64,000 nt of DNA, taken from positions 76,414,021-76,478,020 of the forward strand of contig CM055096.1 in assembly GCA_029204225.1 (NCBI GenBank), in the 5' to 3' direction. This DNA is from Diphasiastrum complanatum (Eukaryota > Streptophyta > Lycopodiopsida > Lycopodiales > Lycopodiaceae). The notes beneath the pieces are model-generated. The model ran no database searches. It saw nothing but the letters and a program-made list of their open reading frames with translations, and had not been told where the DNA came from. The stretch's first letter is position 1, and each line of letters opens with the position of its first letter. Positions 43,951 to 54,764 of this stretch are shown piece after piece. Position numbers and translations under genes: made by a program.

Positions 43951-44720
43951 CTAAGGAACATGAAGGATGTTAGGAACGCAAATAGATAGATCGTTGTTGA
44001 AGGTGATCTTCATTGTTCCTTTGCCTTCCACACGTATGGTGCTTGAATCTCCGAGATAGATTAAATGATCTCTGTTGTAAGCTGCATACTCGGTAAACCA
44101 TTCCTTGCAAGAGGTCATGTGTTGGGTAGCGTCGCTCTCCAAATACCAGCTATTGTGGTCTTCGTTGCCACTGTTGTTAGCCATTAACAGGTGTGTATCG
44201 TGCTCCTTGAATTTTGCCACATTGGAAGAGTCTGGCTGTTGTTGTTGTTGTTGCTTCTTTGCCTCATTGTGGATGCGGATACTAAGTGTGAGGAACTTCC
44301 TTCTAAGGTGTAACCTGGTAGTTACATCTTGAGTCTCATATAGACTTGATAACAAATCCAAAGCTTCCTTAGAGGTTTTGCATGTGCAGTCAACCGAAGG
44401 CCCATCGTTGGTGTTCAATGCTAGTAGGCCGCAATAAAGGCTTCCTTAGAGGTTTTGCACATGATAACATGGGATATTTGGGAGTCGGCCAGATTGAGTG
44501 TGATACATGTTAAGGCTTTCTGATCTTTGATCTTCCATGTCTTTGCTTGACAACCATCTTCTGGGTTCAGGTCAAAACCTTCTACTACATTCCAAAGATC
44601 TCTATCTATCAATATCATCCGGAGTTTTAACTTCTAGATGTAGAAGTTAGAACCATTGAACTTGTCAATGATTCTAGCCTCGTTGGATGATGAAGACGAA
44701 GAATTACCAATATGAGACAT
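43951..44720 (-). pseudogene. Copia F3 gag and protease, rearranged
   Basis: Gag starts near 44720 and meets the same TAG stop as F1 (44636-44634), then continues from 44618 (DLWNVVEGFDLNPEDG). A ~57-bp foreign piece at about 44385-44430 is flanked by a repeated CTTCCTTAGAGGTTTTGCA. After it gag resumes (KTSKEALDLLSSLYETQ), but the segment from LTLS to RIHNEAKK is deleted, so the zinc knuckle is gone. In the protease DSGA is replaced by ESDA (WYLESDATQHM). Confidence 0.85.
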
Positions 44721-44788
44721 GTTAATAGTAATACAAATAGAACAAACTTAATCTCTTAGTTCATTTGAGCTATGCTCTACTACCAATT

Positions 44789-46115
44789 TGATGGGGCAAG
44801 GGAGTATAGAGAACCCGAACGGAGAAGAGAGCAAGAATATTTGCGGAACAGCTCTCCCACTATAACAGGTTGCTAGATGCAGAAACAGTCTAATAGATTG
44901 TTAATGCTAAGTGTAGTCACAGCTCAAGCGCTCTATGCCCCACTGGATCTTATAAATTAGTTCATACTCACAAAATTTAAAAAAAAAACGAGTACAGTCC
45001 ATTGAAGAGATAATAAATGATTGGAGGTATTACTGTAAATCAGATTCCAATGAGAAGTTCAGCTCAAAAACTTTGGAGTGATAGTGTAACAAAATGATGC
45101 AAGTTCCTCAGGCGTCAAAGACAATCATAGACATCTGTGTTCCGATCAGAGTGAGTGAACAAGCATCATAGCAGAAGTAAAGTGCATTCAATCACAATAA
45201 GCATTCATCTACGTTGTACACAGATAGAAAATCGTGTTGCTACTATATTGCACTGAAGCACAACAAAATGACACTTGCAACCATAATGACAACATAATTG
45301 GGAGGCTCGAAATCATTCATCTCATGGACGAAGCATCCCCTAGAGTGTGCTGGGATGATCAATTTATCCATGTATTAATTACAATAAATGTTTGTCATCT
45401 AATTAGGCAAGTCGTTGTACTTGGAAGTATTTGGCTTGTGATGACAACTATACATTGTGTACACGGTCAACCTGTAGGGAATGTTGACGCAGACGAGGAC
45501 GTCGCAAATTCTCTCACTTCGCATTTTGAGGAAAGTGGTTTTCTCTCACTTCGCATTTTTGGGAAGTGGCTGGGAGTGTTCCTCATTGAAAATAGACCAC
45601 TTCGAGATTTTTTCTCACTTTGGGATTTTGCAAAAAAATCGAAGTTGCCATAAAACAGTTGAACTTTTGGCGAATTGTCATTTCGCATTTTTTGAAAAAA
45701 TGTGAAAAAACGGACTGTGCCGAAACATAGTTCATTTTTGCAGAGTGTGTTGAAACATAGTGTATTTTTGCAGATTGTTGAAAAAGTGATGTATTTCTAT
45801 AGACTTGTTCTAAATCCTAGTTGGTAGAAGTCCTTGAAGATGGCCAAGTCTTCAATGGTCTTCAAATAGTTGAACTTAACATTTAAAGATGGAAAATAAT
45901 AGGATTGGTTACCCTTTGCTGGAGATCAGCCGGAAGTCCGTTGTAGTCGTTCTTCAAATAGTTTGGTTGTCTAAGTTGTGATTCTTGCAGGTATCAGATG
46001 GGCAGACATAGAACCCAATATACGTTTTACCCGATCCTAGATCAAAGATCAGTAAACATGCAGGAAGAATCTTAGTTATTCACCAAGGAAACAATTGTGG
46101 GCTTGATTTCTATCA
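44789..46115 (-). mobile_element. F-family LTR shared by two elements
   Basis: 1327 bp with ends TGATGGGGC and CTATCA. A PBS-like GGTAGTAGAGC lies just left (minus strand, 44784-44774), making it the 5' LTR of F3. A Pol end and purine tract (CTTGAGAGGAAC) lie just right, making it also the 3' LTR of the fragment at 46128-46675. Confidence 0.85.
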
Positions 46116-46127
46116 GTTCCTCTCAAG

Positions 46128-46675
46128 GTCACGATTGGTGCCTTGGTATCTTCGTCAGGTTCAGCATGTCGAAGAACTTCTGATGCTTGATCCTGGGAAG
46201 CACTTTGGTGAAGATATCTACGACCATTTCTATTGTGGAGCAGTATTGAATGATCACTTGTCCTGAAAAAACTTTCTCCTAAATGAAATGATACTGGATT
46301 TCTATGTGCTTAGATTTGCCATGAAATTTGGGATTCAATGACAATGAAATACAACTCAAATTGTCACACATAATGGTGGTAGCATTAAACTGAGTGTGAT
46401 GTAAGTCATAAAGTAATAACCTGATCGATACACCTGATTTTGAAGCTTGATATGCTATGATGTACTCTTCCTCGGTGTTAGGGCCATTTTTTACGGGGGG
46501 TTGGTCCAGCCAAAACGTCCTAAAAGGGTCAAGGGGTGCACTAGTAGCTTGCACAACCAAGCTATCTTGCGACTGACAGTCTAAACGGTAGAATTGTTCA
46601 CAACATATGCAATCTGAGACGTATGAAATTTGTAGGCCACTGGTAGTATGACTACCCTTCAAGCAATATCTCTTA
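46128..46675 (-). pseudogene. Copia RNase H fragment ahead of the shared LTR
   Basis: The minus strand reads TTIMCDNLSCISLSLNPKFH and GKSKHIEIQYHFI, then across a stop to the tail ending VVDIFTKVLPRIKHQKFF. About 62 bp matching the start of a Gypsy-like LTR (46476-46537) is inserted between QDSLVVQATS and TEEEYIIAYQ. Confidence 0.8.
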
Positions 46676-46900
46676 TCAGGTAACTCCTCGCAGACACACC
46701 AATGTTAAGCGTCTGGTGGGTCAAATAACATAAGCAACCCGCAAATGGCTAATCCATACAGTTCACAGTCCTAGGTATAGATAATCGCCCTTCAAACAAT
46801 AGCCCATTATCAAATTCCTCCCGGCAGATGCACCAATGTTAGGGCCATTTTTGACGGGGGGTTGGTCCAGCTAAAACGTCCTAAAAGGGTCAATGGGGTC
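46476..46900. repeat. Repeated LTR start and primer-site region (Gypsy-like)
   Basis: TGTTAGGGCCATTTTT...ACGGGGGGTTGG occurs at 46476 and 46837, about 60 bp alike. A second imperfect ~60-bp repeat, CCCTTCAARCAATA to CACCAATGTTA, lies at 46653-46707 and 46789-46842. On the minus strand TTGGTGCATCTGCCGGGAGG next to the LTR start resembles a Gypsy primer site. Confidence 0.6.
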
Positions 46901-48560
46901 CCACCTCTAATGGTGGTTCGGCCCTACGTGAGCAACAAAGGATTTGCCACTTCCAACCTCGATGGCCCTCTCTATTGCCCCGTGCTCCCCAACCGATGAG
47001 AGTTTTCCAAGCTCTCAGAGATACGGTTGCAAGGAGGGGGTGCTAGCACTTTTGGTGCAATGATTCACTAGCTTTCTAGGGTTACGGTTTCATGAAAACT
47101 TCTGATCACTAATTCGTGTTAGGATCTTGCTAATATCTCTTTCCCCATTGAATTCGACTTACAGTTAGTAAAAATCTTACATGGGCTGGAAACCGATTTA
47201 CTGTCTATGATGTGCTCGTGGGGTGCAAGTTATACGCACTGCTTTGTTTGCTAAGCGGCGGTATTTTCGCCGACCATCGGGTCTAGGTATTTGCTAAACA
47301 GTACCGAAGGCGGGTGTGACTAGTGTAACGCTTAACCAAGGCGGTATATTTCAACCACAGATGGTGGACGGCCCGCTCTGGTGTTTCACAGAGGTCGGGT
47401 CCAATTGATATGTTTCATAATTAAAAATCAAAAAAACGCTTCAAAACTTGATGATTCCATTTCAACAAATCCCATTCACATGTAGCTGACTATAGTAGTA
47501 ACATCACATTGCATTTCAATTTAACTTAGGAGCCTGTAGTGAGAATTTTATGAAACCAAAGTGAATAGAAAGCAACATTAGGTAAAGTAAAAACTTACTT
47601 CAATGTGCAATTAGGTAGCTGGATTGCACATGGAACACCAACTAGTCATGAATGCCTTGTTGCATCGATCACTTTCCCTTTGCCACTTTTCACTTGCTTT
47701 GTCACAGTCGGTCGGTGAAGAACAAACCACCATAGATCTGATTTTTTGGCTGGGGGCCGCGATCAGAGGCTGCAATAGGTCTGATTTTTGTCTCAAATGA
47801 AAAAGGTAGGGCACAAACAGGATTTTGAGGTCGCTGATAGGCTTTGGGCCCGCAATTTCACTATAAACAGCGATGGGGAACCCGCAATTGATTTGATTCA
47901 AGATCGTAGGACCAAGTAGGCCACATATAGGTTGAAACCATGCCTCAGATAGACTGTGCAGGTCACAGATAGGCTGGTACAACCCATAAATAGGTGTAAT
48001 AGGCTGCTGACAGGCTTTATAGGCCCCAAAACAGGTCGTAGCATGTCTTGGAATCCACAAACAATTGATTTTTGGCTACACATGGCCGCAGACAAGTCAC
48101 ACAGGCATTTACCAGGCTGTGGGCAGGCGGTACAGGTCGCGGGCAGCAACTTGACGTGCAAACTGGCCGCAGACAGACTGTGGCAGACTTTTGTAAGCTG
48201 TGGGCAGTGATCAGAGGTAGAAAACTTCTGATTTTTGGTGATTTCCAGCGATGGGCAGGTCACAATAGGCCGCAAACAGGTCGTCGCAGGTCTGAAACAT
48301 AGTAGAAGGCCGCAAATAGGGCTTGGAGGTCACTGACAGACTGGTGGTTGGCCGCTGGGATGGCTGTTAGGCTGTGGACAATGAACTAGTGATGCAATCC
48401 ATTGATTACGGATCACCGATGATACAAATGTAGGACTAGCGATGGAGCACAAGTTCCAGTGAGTTGTAGACAGCACCAATATGCTCCGAATCCGCTTAGG
48501 AATGTGTTGTAGGAATCACATATGCCATAGGATCAACCTTTTTGTGAAAGCAGGGTTGTG
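46901..48560. other. Non-coding stretch, probably Gypsy LTR or leader
   Basis: No coding domain is recognised. From about 47880 to 48400 degenerate motifs recur (GGCCGCAGACAG, CAGGTCGC, GACAGGCT), suggesting an old minisatellite. Confidence 0.4.
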
Positions 48561-49335
48561 ACAACAAAAGAAACTCGGACTACTTGCCCAATTGATCACT
48601 ACTAACCGAAATTCTGAACAACTCTCGCAGACTAGATCAGTGGAAAAATATGCATCAGATCCAGCTACTGTCAAAATCTCAGGTCAATCAGTGCAAGGAG
48701 ATAAAAGTTATCAAGGAAAAACCACCGCAAAAGGCCTAAAATTCATTCTGGCCGATCATATCGATCAGATCCTTGAAGATCCAAACTGCATCCTATTGTA
48801 TAAGCAAGATCCAATCACTTTGGAACCCACCACCGGATGAATCTGAGATCGGGACAATCAATAGCACGAAGGATAGCAAATCAGGCACCACACCTTCCCA
48901 GATTAGCAGTTGTACAACAAGAGGCAGAACCGGAACCAGCACCAATGGATCCAATGGGCCAACCTGTACCTGTCGCACCCTTGCATGCAGTTCGGAGAGC
49001 ACCATGGATGGAGATACCAAAATACGACGGATTCTCAGATCCCATCCGATTCATCCAAATCTACGAGCAAGCTTGTAAAATCTATGGTGAACGGACACCT
49101 GCGGAGAAGCTGATGCTATTCCCTATGTCCTTACTTGAAGTGGCTCAGGATTGGTTTTTCAACCTGTCAGAGGAAGAGAAATCCACCTGGGAGGCAGTTA
49201 AAGTGGCTCTCATTATGTGCTTTAAACCAAGAAAGTTCCTGGAAGACCCGTTTCTCCTGCTAAGCAAAGTCAAGATGGGAAAACGAGAAACCACCGGGGA
49301 TGATCCGCGAGGTCTACATTTTCATGGGTCATGCT
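48560..49335 (+). pseudogene. Gypsy G2 gag
   Basis: The ORF from 48837 (MNLRSGQSIARR) has EIPKYDGFSDPIRFIQIYEQ, AEKLMLFPMSLLEVAQDWFF and VALIMCFKPRKFLEDPF, the Ty3/Gypsy gag domain. A preceding ORF (48592-48840) may be its displaced N-terminus. The last residues (about 49290-49335) belong to a different part of the element, so a deletion joins gag to late pol. Confidence 0.8.
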
Positions 49336-50632
49336 AACTATTATAGGATCTTCATTCTTGATTTTGCGGAGTTAGTCAGACCAATTTACAAATAAGCTCA
49401 CAACGGATCCACATTGGAATGAGGAAGCTCTAAAGGCTTTCCAGAAGATTAAGGATGCATTGGTCTCAGCACCAATTCTACGACCACCCAATTGGTCCAT
49501 TGAGTTCCACGTGCATACGGACGCATCGAAGTATGCAGTTGGAGCAGTCTTAGCCCAGCCAAGTGAACACAAAAAGGATTTTCCAATCCGATTTGCAAGC
49601 CGACAGCTCAGTGATACCGAAATTAATTATTCAACTATAGAGCGAGAAGCACTGGCAATGATCTATGTGGTTAAGAAGTTTCGACACTATTTGATGGCCA
49701 CACATTTTGCTTTTTATACGGACCATCAACCCTTGCTATATCTCGTTAATAAAACTTGCAACACCGGAAGAATCACCAGATGGCTACTGTTGTTGTTGGA
49801 ATTTGATTTTTGGATAGTAGTTTGCAAGGGAAAACAACACTACATGGCAGATCATGTGTCACAAATCAAGGGAAAGGAGATTGCAACCCAACTCGATGAT
49901 GAGCTGGCAGGTGCTGTCTTATTTTACGTAGATACGGTACCAGAATGGGTTGCCGACATTGTTGAATATCTAATGCGGGGCCAACCAGACAAATCATTAC
50001 CAAAGGCGAAACAACGGAAATTGATTTTGAAAGCTAGACCTTATCAGCTAATTGCTGGCCAGTTGTACCGAAGAGGTCCAGACGGAATTCTTCGACGGTG
50101 TATTTTTCCTCATGAGATCACCCAGATCATTTTGCTTTCCCATGAAGGCATGGGTGGAGGTCATTTTGCATCTGACATTACAGTTCGCAAGATACAATCA
50201 GGATGTTGTGGCCAACGATTCATAAAGACACAGAGGAATACTTGAAAAAGTGTGATGTGTGCCAAAGGGCAAGAAGACCAACGAGATTGAACTATGATCT
50301 TCTGCACCCAGTCTTAGCCCAAGCACCGTTCAAAAAATGGGTATTGGATTATATTGGTCCAATTCACCCTGCAGCAAGGAGTTCCTAGGCTCGATACATA
50401 ATCGTAGACACAGACTACCTCACCAAATGGGTCGAAGCCAAAGCAGTACGAGTAGCAGACGCTAGGACCACTGCCAAGTTCCTTTATGAAAATATCATCG
50501 TGCGCTTCGGATGCCCGGTGGAACTAGTCAGTGATCTTGGGGCCGTGAACTTAGAATAGCTTGATGGGACGCCCTTCGACACACCCATCAATGGTAGCCG
50601 GTTGCACAAGTACTGGCCACCACAGTAAGACA
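49336..50632 (+). pseudogene. Gypsy G2 RNase H and integrase remnant
   Basis: Directly after gag comes the RT thumb (FMGHANYYRIF), then RNase H (HVHTDASKYAVGAVLAQ, SRQLSDTEINYSTIEREALA, FYTDHQPLLYL). The integrase zinc finger follows (HEGMGGGHF...CDVCQRARRP, with a frame change near 50205) and the core start (WVLDYIGPI, LVSDLG). The core is then cut, and the Pol C-terminal tail DGTPFDTPINGSRLHKYW follows. Protease, most of RT and most of the integrase core are deleted. Confidence 0.85.
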
Positions 50633-50639
50633 GATCCAG

Positions 50640-51374
50640 ATTGGGGGTGGCACGTTACAAAAAGCTTATCTGCTTAGCCATTACCGCTAGATCTAAGGAG
50701 ATCAAGCCAAATTAAGCTAAATCTATCAAGATTCAGCCAGATCTGGCAGGATCGAGAAAATCCATCAGAATCCGAGGAGGATCCAGATCCTAATAGGGTA
50801 AAAAAGGAAGCAGATCATCAGACTGACTGAGGGATCTACTGCCAAGAATCCATCAGAACTTTTAGAGCACTACCAATAGTCATATCAAGCCTGGATGAAG
50901 CTGGTTACCAGTTTACAAAAGTTAAAAATCAGAAAATCTCAAGATCTCATCAAAAAACACTCTGAAGGAGCACTTTTTTCATGATTTTTTGAGATCCCCT
51001 GGGATATAGCTTTTGAAAATTGGACAGCCACCAGATCTGACCTAGATGCATTCATGAAAATCTCTGCAAGAGTTCATGATAAAGTAATCATCATTTTTTA
51101 GTGTATGCAAGAGTTCCCAGAAGCAGGATTTTCATAACTCTCGCAGAGCATCAAGATCAACTTACCAACTCTCGCAAGGTGCCTAAATGGAATCAAAGCA
51201 GTGAAATTAGCCTGTCTACATGGTCTGATCTTGAAATTCCAATCACAGGAACAAGTTGTGTGAGAGATCACTTCTTGCGAGAGTTGAACTCTCGCAGACA
51301 GCCTGAACCCTCGCAGAACCTTCGCATAGCAGTCAAATCACCTTTTGAACTCTCGCAGACTTCTCTAAATTCCG
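50640..51374. promoter_or_regulatory. Upstream region with repeated CTCTCGCAGA motif
   Basis: GAACTCTCGCAGA and its reverse (TTGCGAGAGTT, GCAAGAGTTC) recur at least eight times between about 51060 and 51365, close to a TATA box at 51375. It could be the U3 of an LTR (the ATTGGGGGTGG near 50640 may be a polypurine tract) or a promoter. Confidence 0.5.
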
Positions 51375-51384
51375 CTATATAAGG
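51375..51384 (+). promoter_or_regulatory. TATA box (CTATATAAGG)
   Basis: A strong plant TATA match 255 bp upstream of the ATG at 51639, with the CTCTCGCAGA repeats just upstream. Confidence 0.65.
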
Positions 51385-51638
51385 GCTGAATTCGAGTCAT
51401 TTGTCACATTTGCTAGCAAAGCTCTATCGAAATTTCCACTGAAAATACCACGTTCTCTATTTTCAACCAAACTTTCTACCAGTTGTCATCTGCTCATATC
51501 AAACAACGATCTGCGCGCTGAACTACAATCATTGTCATCCAACACTCACTATTCTCAGCTTTCTACTGGTCCCTTCCATTTTCCACCGTTTTTTACTTTT
51601 TCAATTTTTTTTTTTGACCACTAATCATCATTGCTAAC

Positions 51639-54430
51639 ATGGCCTCCTCATCCTTTGAAGACTCTAGCACCAAACAGGTGATCCAGCGTGACATCCCCGA
51701 GGCCACGCAGATTTGGCCTCTACCCTCTGACACTTTGATCCAACCATGGCTGCAGAAAATCGGGCCCCTCCTTAAAGCAATGGGTTTTTACTCGGTGCTA
51801 TTCCATTCTGAGATTAACATGGGCCTCGCCCTTCACGCTTACCCCACCTGGGACGAGGACAAAGCTCGTTTCCACTTCCTATACCAAGGTACCACGTACA
51901 AGGTCAGGATTAACGCTGACTCGATGATCACCATTGGCATTATGTCCGGTGATCATCAACCTATCTCCCATCGCCACGCCAAAGCTCTTGTCAAACCCTT
52001 TGTCACTCAAACCACACCAGAATTCCCATCCAGACTAACAATGGTTACCTGATAGAAGCTATCACGGAACCCGTCATCCAGACAGCTACACATCTGTTGA
52101 ATAACTTTCTGGTTATTTCAACATTTCACAAGGACAGAATCCAGTCTACGCTGCTGAGTCAGATAGTGGAATCATTTCTGGAATTTCCTAACCTCTCCAT
52201 TGTGCCATATGACTGGCATAGCTTCCTTATTCGAGAACTAACAAACTCCATCAAACCCAACAATTGTGAGCGAATCACAGCAGGCCCCCTATTGTGTAAC
52301 TTTGCCTGTGCACTTCTCGAGGCAAAAGTGCACGGTTTCCAATGCTCATCCCTCCTATCTACCCTTGTGCCACATACTAACCTTTACCCACCATCTCAAG
52401 CATCTACCTCCTCCCAACTTGCAGTCATTAACACAACGACCAGCAAACGAATGCGTGGCGCTGTCTTTACTTCCACATCTCCACCTGTTACCCGACGACG
52501 TGTCTCCACTGCCGCACTAACCACTCCATCAACCACCGCCACTTCATCTTCCGTGCAACCCCCCCACTCTGATTTCTATTGTCACTACCTCTCTTCCTAT
52601 TCCATCCACATCTGTTTTTGTCTCCATCCTCGTTTCTTCTATTGATACCACTCCTACTTCTCTTCCAGTGTCCGCTGCTCCATCTATCACCATCGCATCC
52701 TCCATTACTCCTGCCACCACCGTTGCTCCTCTCACATTCAACCCTTCTGATTCGCAACTGTCCCCCGACACTCTGGCATGGATGCAAGTTATCAATTTTT
52801 CACCTCCACGCTAGACACTTTCCACTCCATCCTCACCTTCTTCCATACTCCACACCACCCTTCAGTTCCCCACTGTTCCTCCCATCCTCTCGTTCGGACA
52901 AACCGTCCTCGCCCGTGTTTCCACAATTGTTTCTCACACCCCACCCGCTTCGCCAAAGGTTGCCGAGGGCAGCCAACCGCTGCCTGATGACGCATTTGTA
53001 CAAACAGTTTTTGTAGCATCACCAGATCGAACTGACCCTACCGCATCAGGATAAATGAAAATCTGATTGAAGACAATGACGACGGAATTTCACAAGTCGT
53101 TGGGGCCGATACAACACAAGCCCCTGCCAGTGCCAGTGTACCAGCTGCTCCCACGGATTAAACGACGGCGTACCAAACCCTAGAAAAATACATCCTGGAT
53201 GCGGTAGCAGCCAAAGCTATTATGGAAGGCAGGGTACTACATTTGGCAACAAATAATACACGGCTGTGAGCTGACCTCACCAAGCTGCGGCAAGAGCTGA
53301 TTTTAGCTCAGCAACACGAACAAGCAGGGCACCAGGAGATTGCCAAGTTGCAGCAGAAGGAGGAAGGCCTAAACAAATATATTCAAAGCCTCTCCAAAGC
53401 GCTGACGGAGGCCTCCACAAAGGTGCAGGAGCTTCAAACTGAAGCATCCAAATGGCTTGCCCCCATTTAGATGCAACTTACACTTTTGGAAGCAGAGAAC
53501 ACGCGTCTGGGGACAGAGGTTAAAGCCTTACAAGAAGAGAAGCTCTTCTGGTTATCTCAAACTACACCGGACACAAGGCCGCTTTCTCAATCAGAGATGA
53601 CTCTTCTACGGCATTAGGTGCAGATTTATAGCCAAACCCTAAACAGCTACCAGGCAGAGTTCAATAAGTATCGGGCAAGCGCAACGCAAGAGCTTGCCCA
53701 GGCCAAGCAAGCCCTCAAGGCATGCCAAAAATACATGGAAACAAAGGCCCAGCCTCCCTCGTGGTAATTCCACCATCACCGAAGTTTGATGCTGCACAGG
53801 CTAGTACCAGCCAAGACCAGGGCCAGCAGGCAGCAGGGGGATTTCAACCAGATCAAGAGTCCGAAGGCCAGGACCAAGGGAAGACAGATGCGGCCGCTGA
53901 GACGCGTGACCAGAGCCAAGGCGCAACCACCAGCCAGGGCCCAACAACATCATCCAAAGGGTCACGAACGATATCTGCCAGCCGGGCCTTCCGAAGACCG
54001 AAATCCGTGGAGGAGAACATCAATGAATTTTTATCCAAATATCCCCACGAGTCATCAAGAGACGGTTGGCAGTTATCCTTCTCAGCTCAGACCATCAAGG
54101 AAAAAGAACTGCAAGCCTTACCCGCCCTCCAATCACAATCGGAGTGGCGACAGCAGTTATTTGAGAGAGACCCTGCGGCCATCAGGGCTTATGTGACGAG
54201 TCCGCAACAATTATGGGTGAACGTGCATTTCCTGCCATGTCCAAGAAGATCCAAATGGGCGGAATGTGGCACTCCTCTGGACCAGATCACACTCAACAAT
54301 TTCAATTGGCCAATCATCAAATCCGAATATGGATAGACAACGGATGTAGACGCCAGAAGGGCTCTCTCCGCATTCGCCAGCCACTACATCAATTGTCCCG
54401 ATCCCACAGTCTGCGCGGTATCGATGGCTT
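51639..54430 (+). pseudogene. Unrecognised long ORF (ORF-X), decayed, likely retroelement-borne
   Basis: One original frame can be followed from MASSSFEDSSTKQVIQRD at 51639 to about 54430, interrupted by frameshifts (near 52015, 52560, 52830, 53050) and stops. Order: a globular ~260-aa N-terminal part (LIQPWLQKIGPLLKAMGF, YPTWDEDKARFHFLYQG, VPYDWHSFLIRELTNSI); a long Ser/Thr/Pro/Ala-rich stretch; a coiled coil (about 53200-53700, heptads rich in Leu, Gln and Glu); a Gln-rich segment; and a C-terminal domain (RPKSVEENINEFLSKYP). I do not recognise the family. It lies downstream of Gypsy G2 and ends against Copia F4. An extra ORF of a Gypsy-type element or a captured host gene are both possible. 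Confidence 0.5.
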
Positions 54431-54451
54431 TCAATGCTAGTATGTCGCAAT

Positions 54452-54711
54452 TTAATAACATGGAATATTTGGGAGTCGACCAGATTGAGTGTGATACATG
54501 CTAAGGCTTTCTGATCTTTGATCTTCCATGCCTTTGCTTGATCACCATCTTCTGGTTTTAGGTCAAAACCTTCTACTACATTCCAAAGATCTATGTTTCT
54601 CAACATCATCCGAAGTTTTAACTTCCAGATGTAGAAGTTAGAACCATTGAACTTGTCAATGATTCTAGCCTCGTTGGATGATGAAGACGAAGAATTACCA
54701 ATATGAGACAT
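54452..54711 (-). pseudogene. Copia F4 gag N-terminus
   Basis: The minus strand from 54711 reads MSHIGNSSSSSS, IDKFNGSNFYIWKLKLRMML, DLWNVVEGFDLKPEDG and ACITLNLVDSQIFHVI, then breaks at about 54452, where it joins the end of ORF-X. Trp is kept where F1 and F3 have TAG. Confidence 0.85.
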
Positions 54712-54764
54712 GTTAACAGTAATACAAATAGAACAAACTCAATCTCTTAGTTTATTTGAGCTAT

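Noticed and set aside
46901-48560. Protein-coding gene in the 125-149-codon ORFs near 47611-48275
   Set aside because: ORFs overlap in several frames over a degenerate repeat and show no domain.
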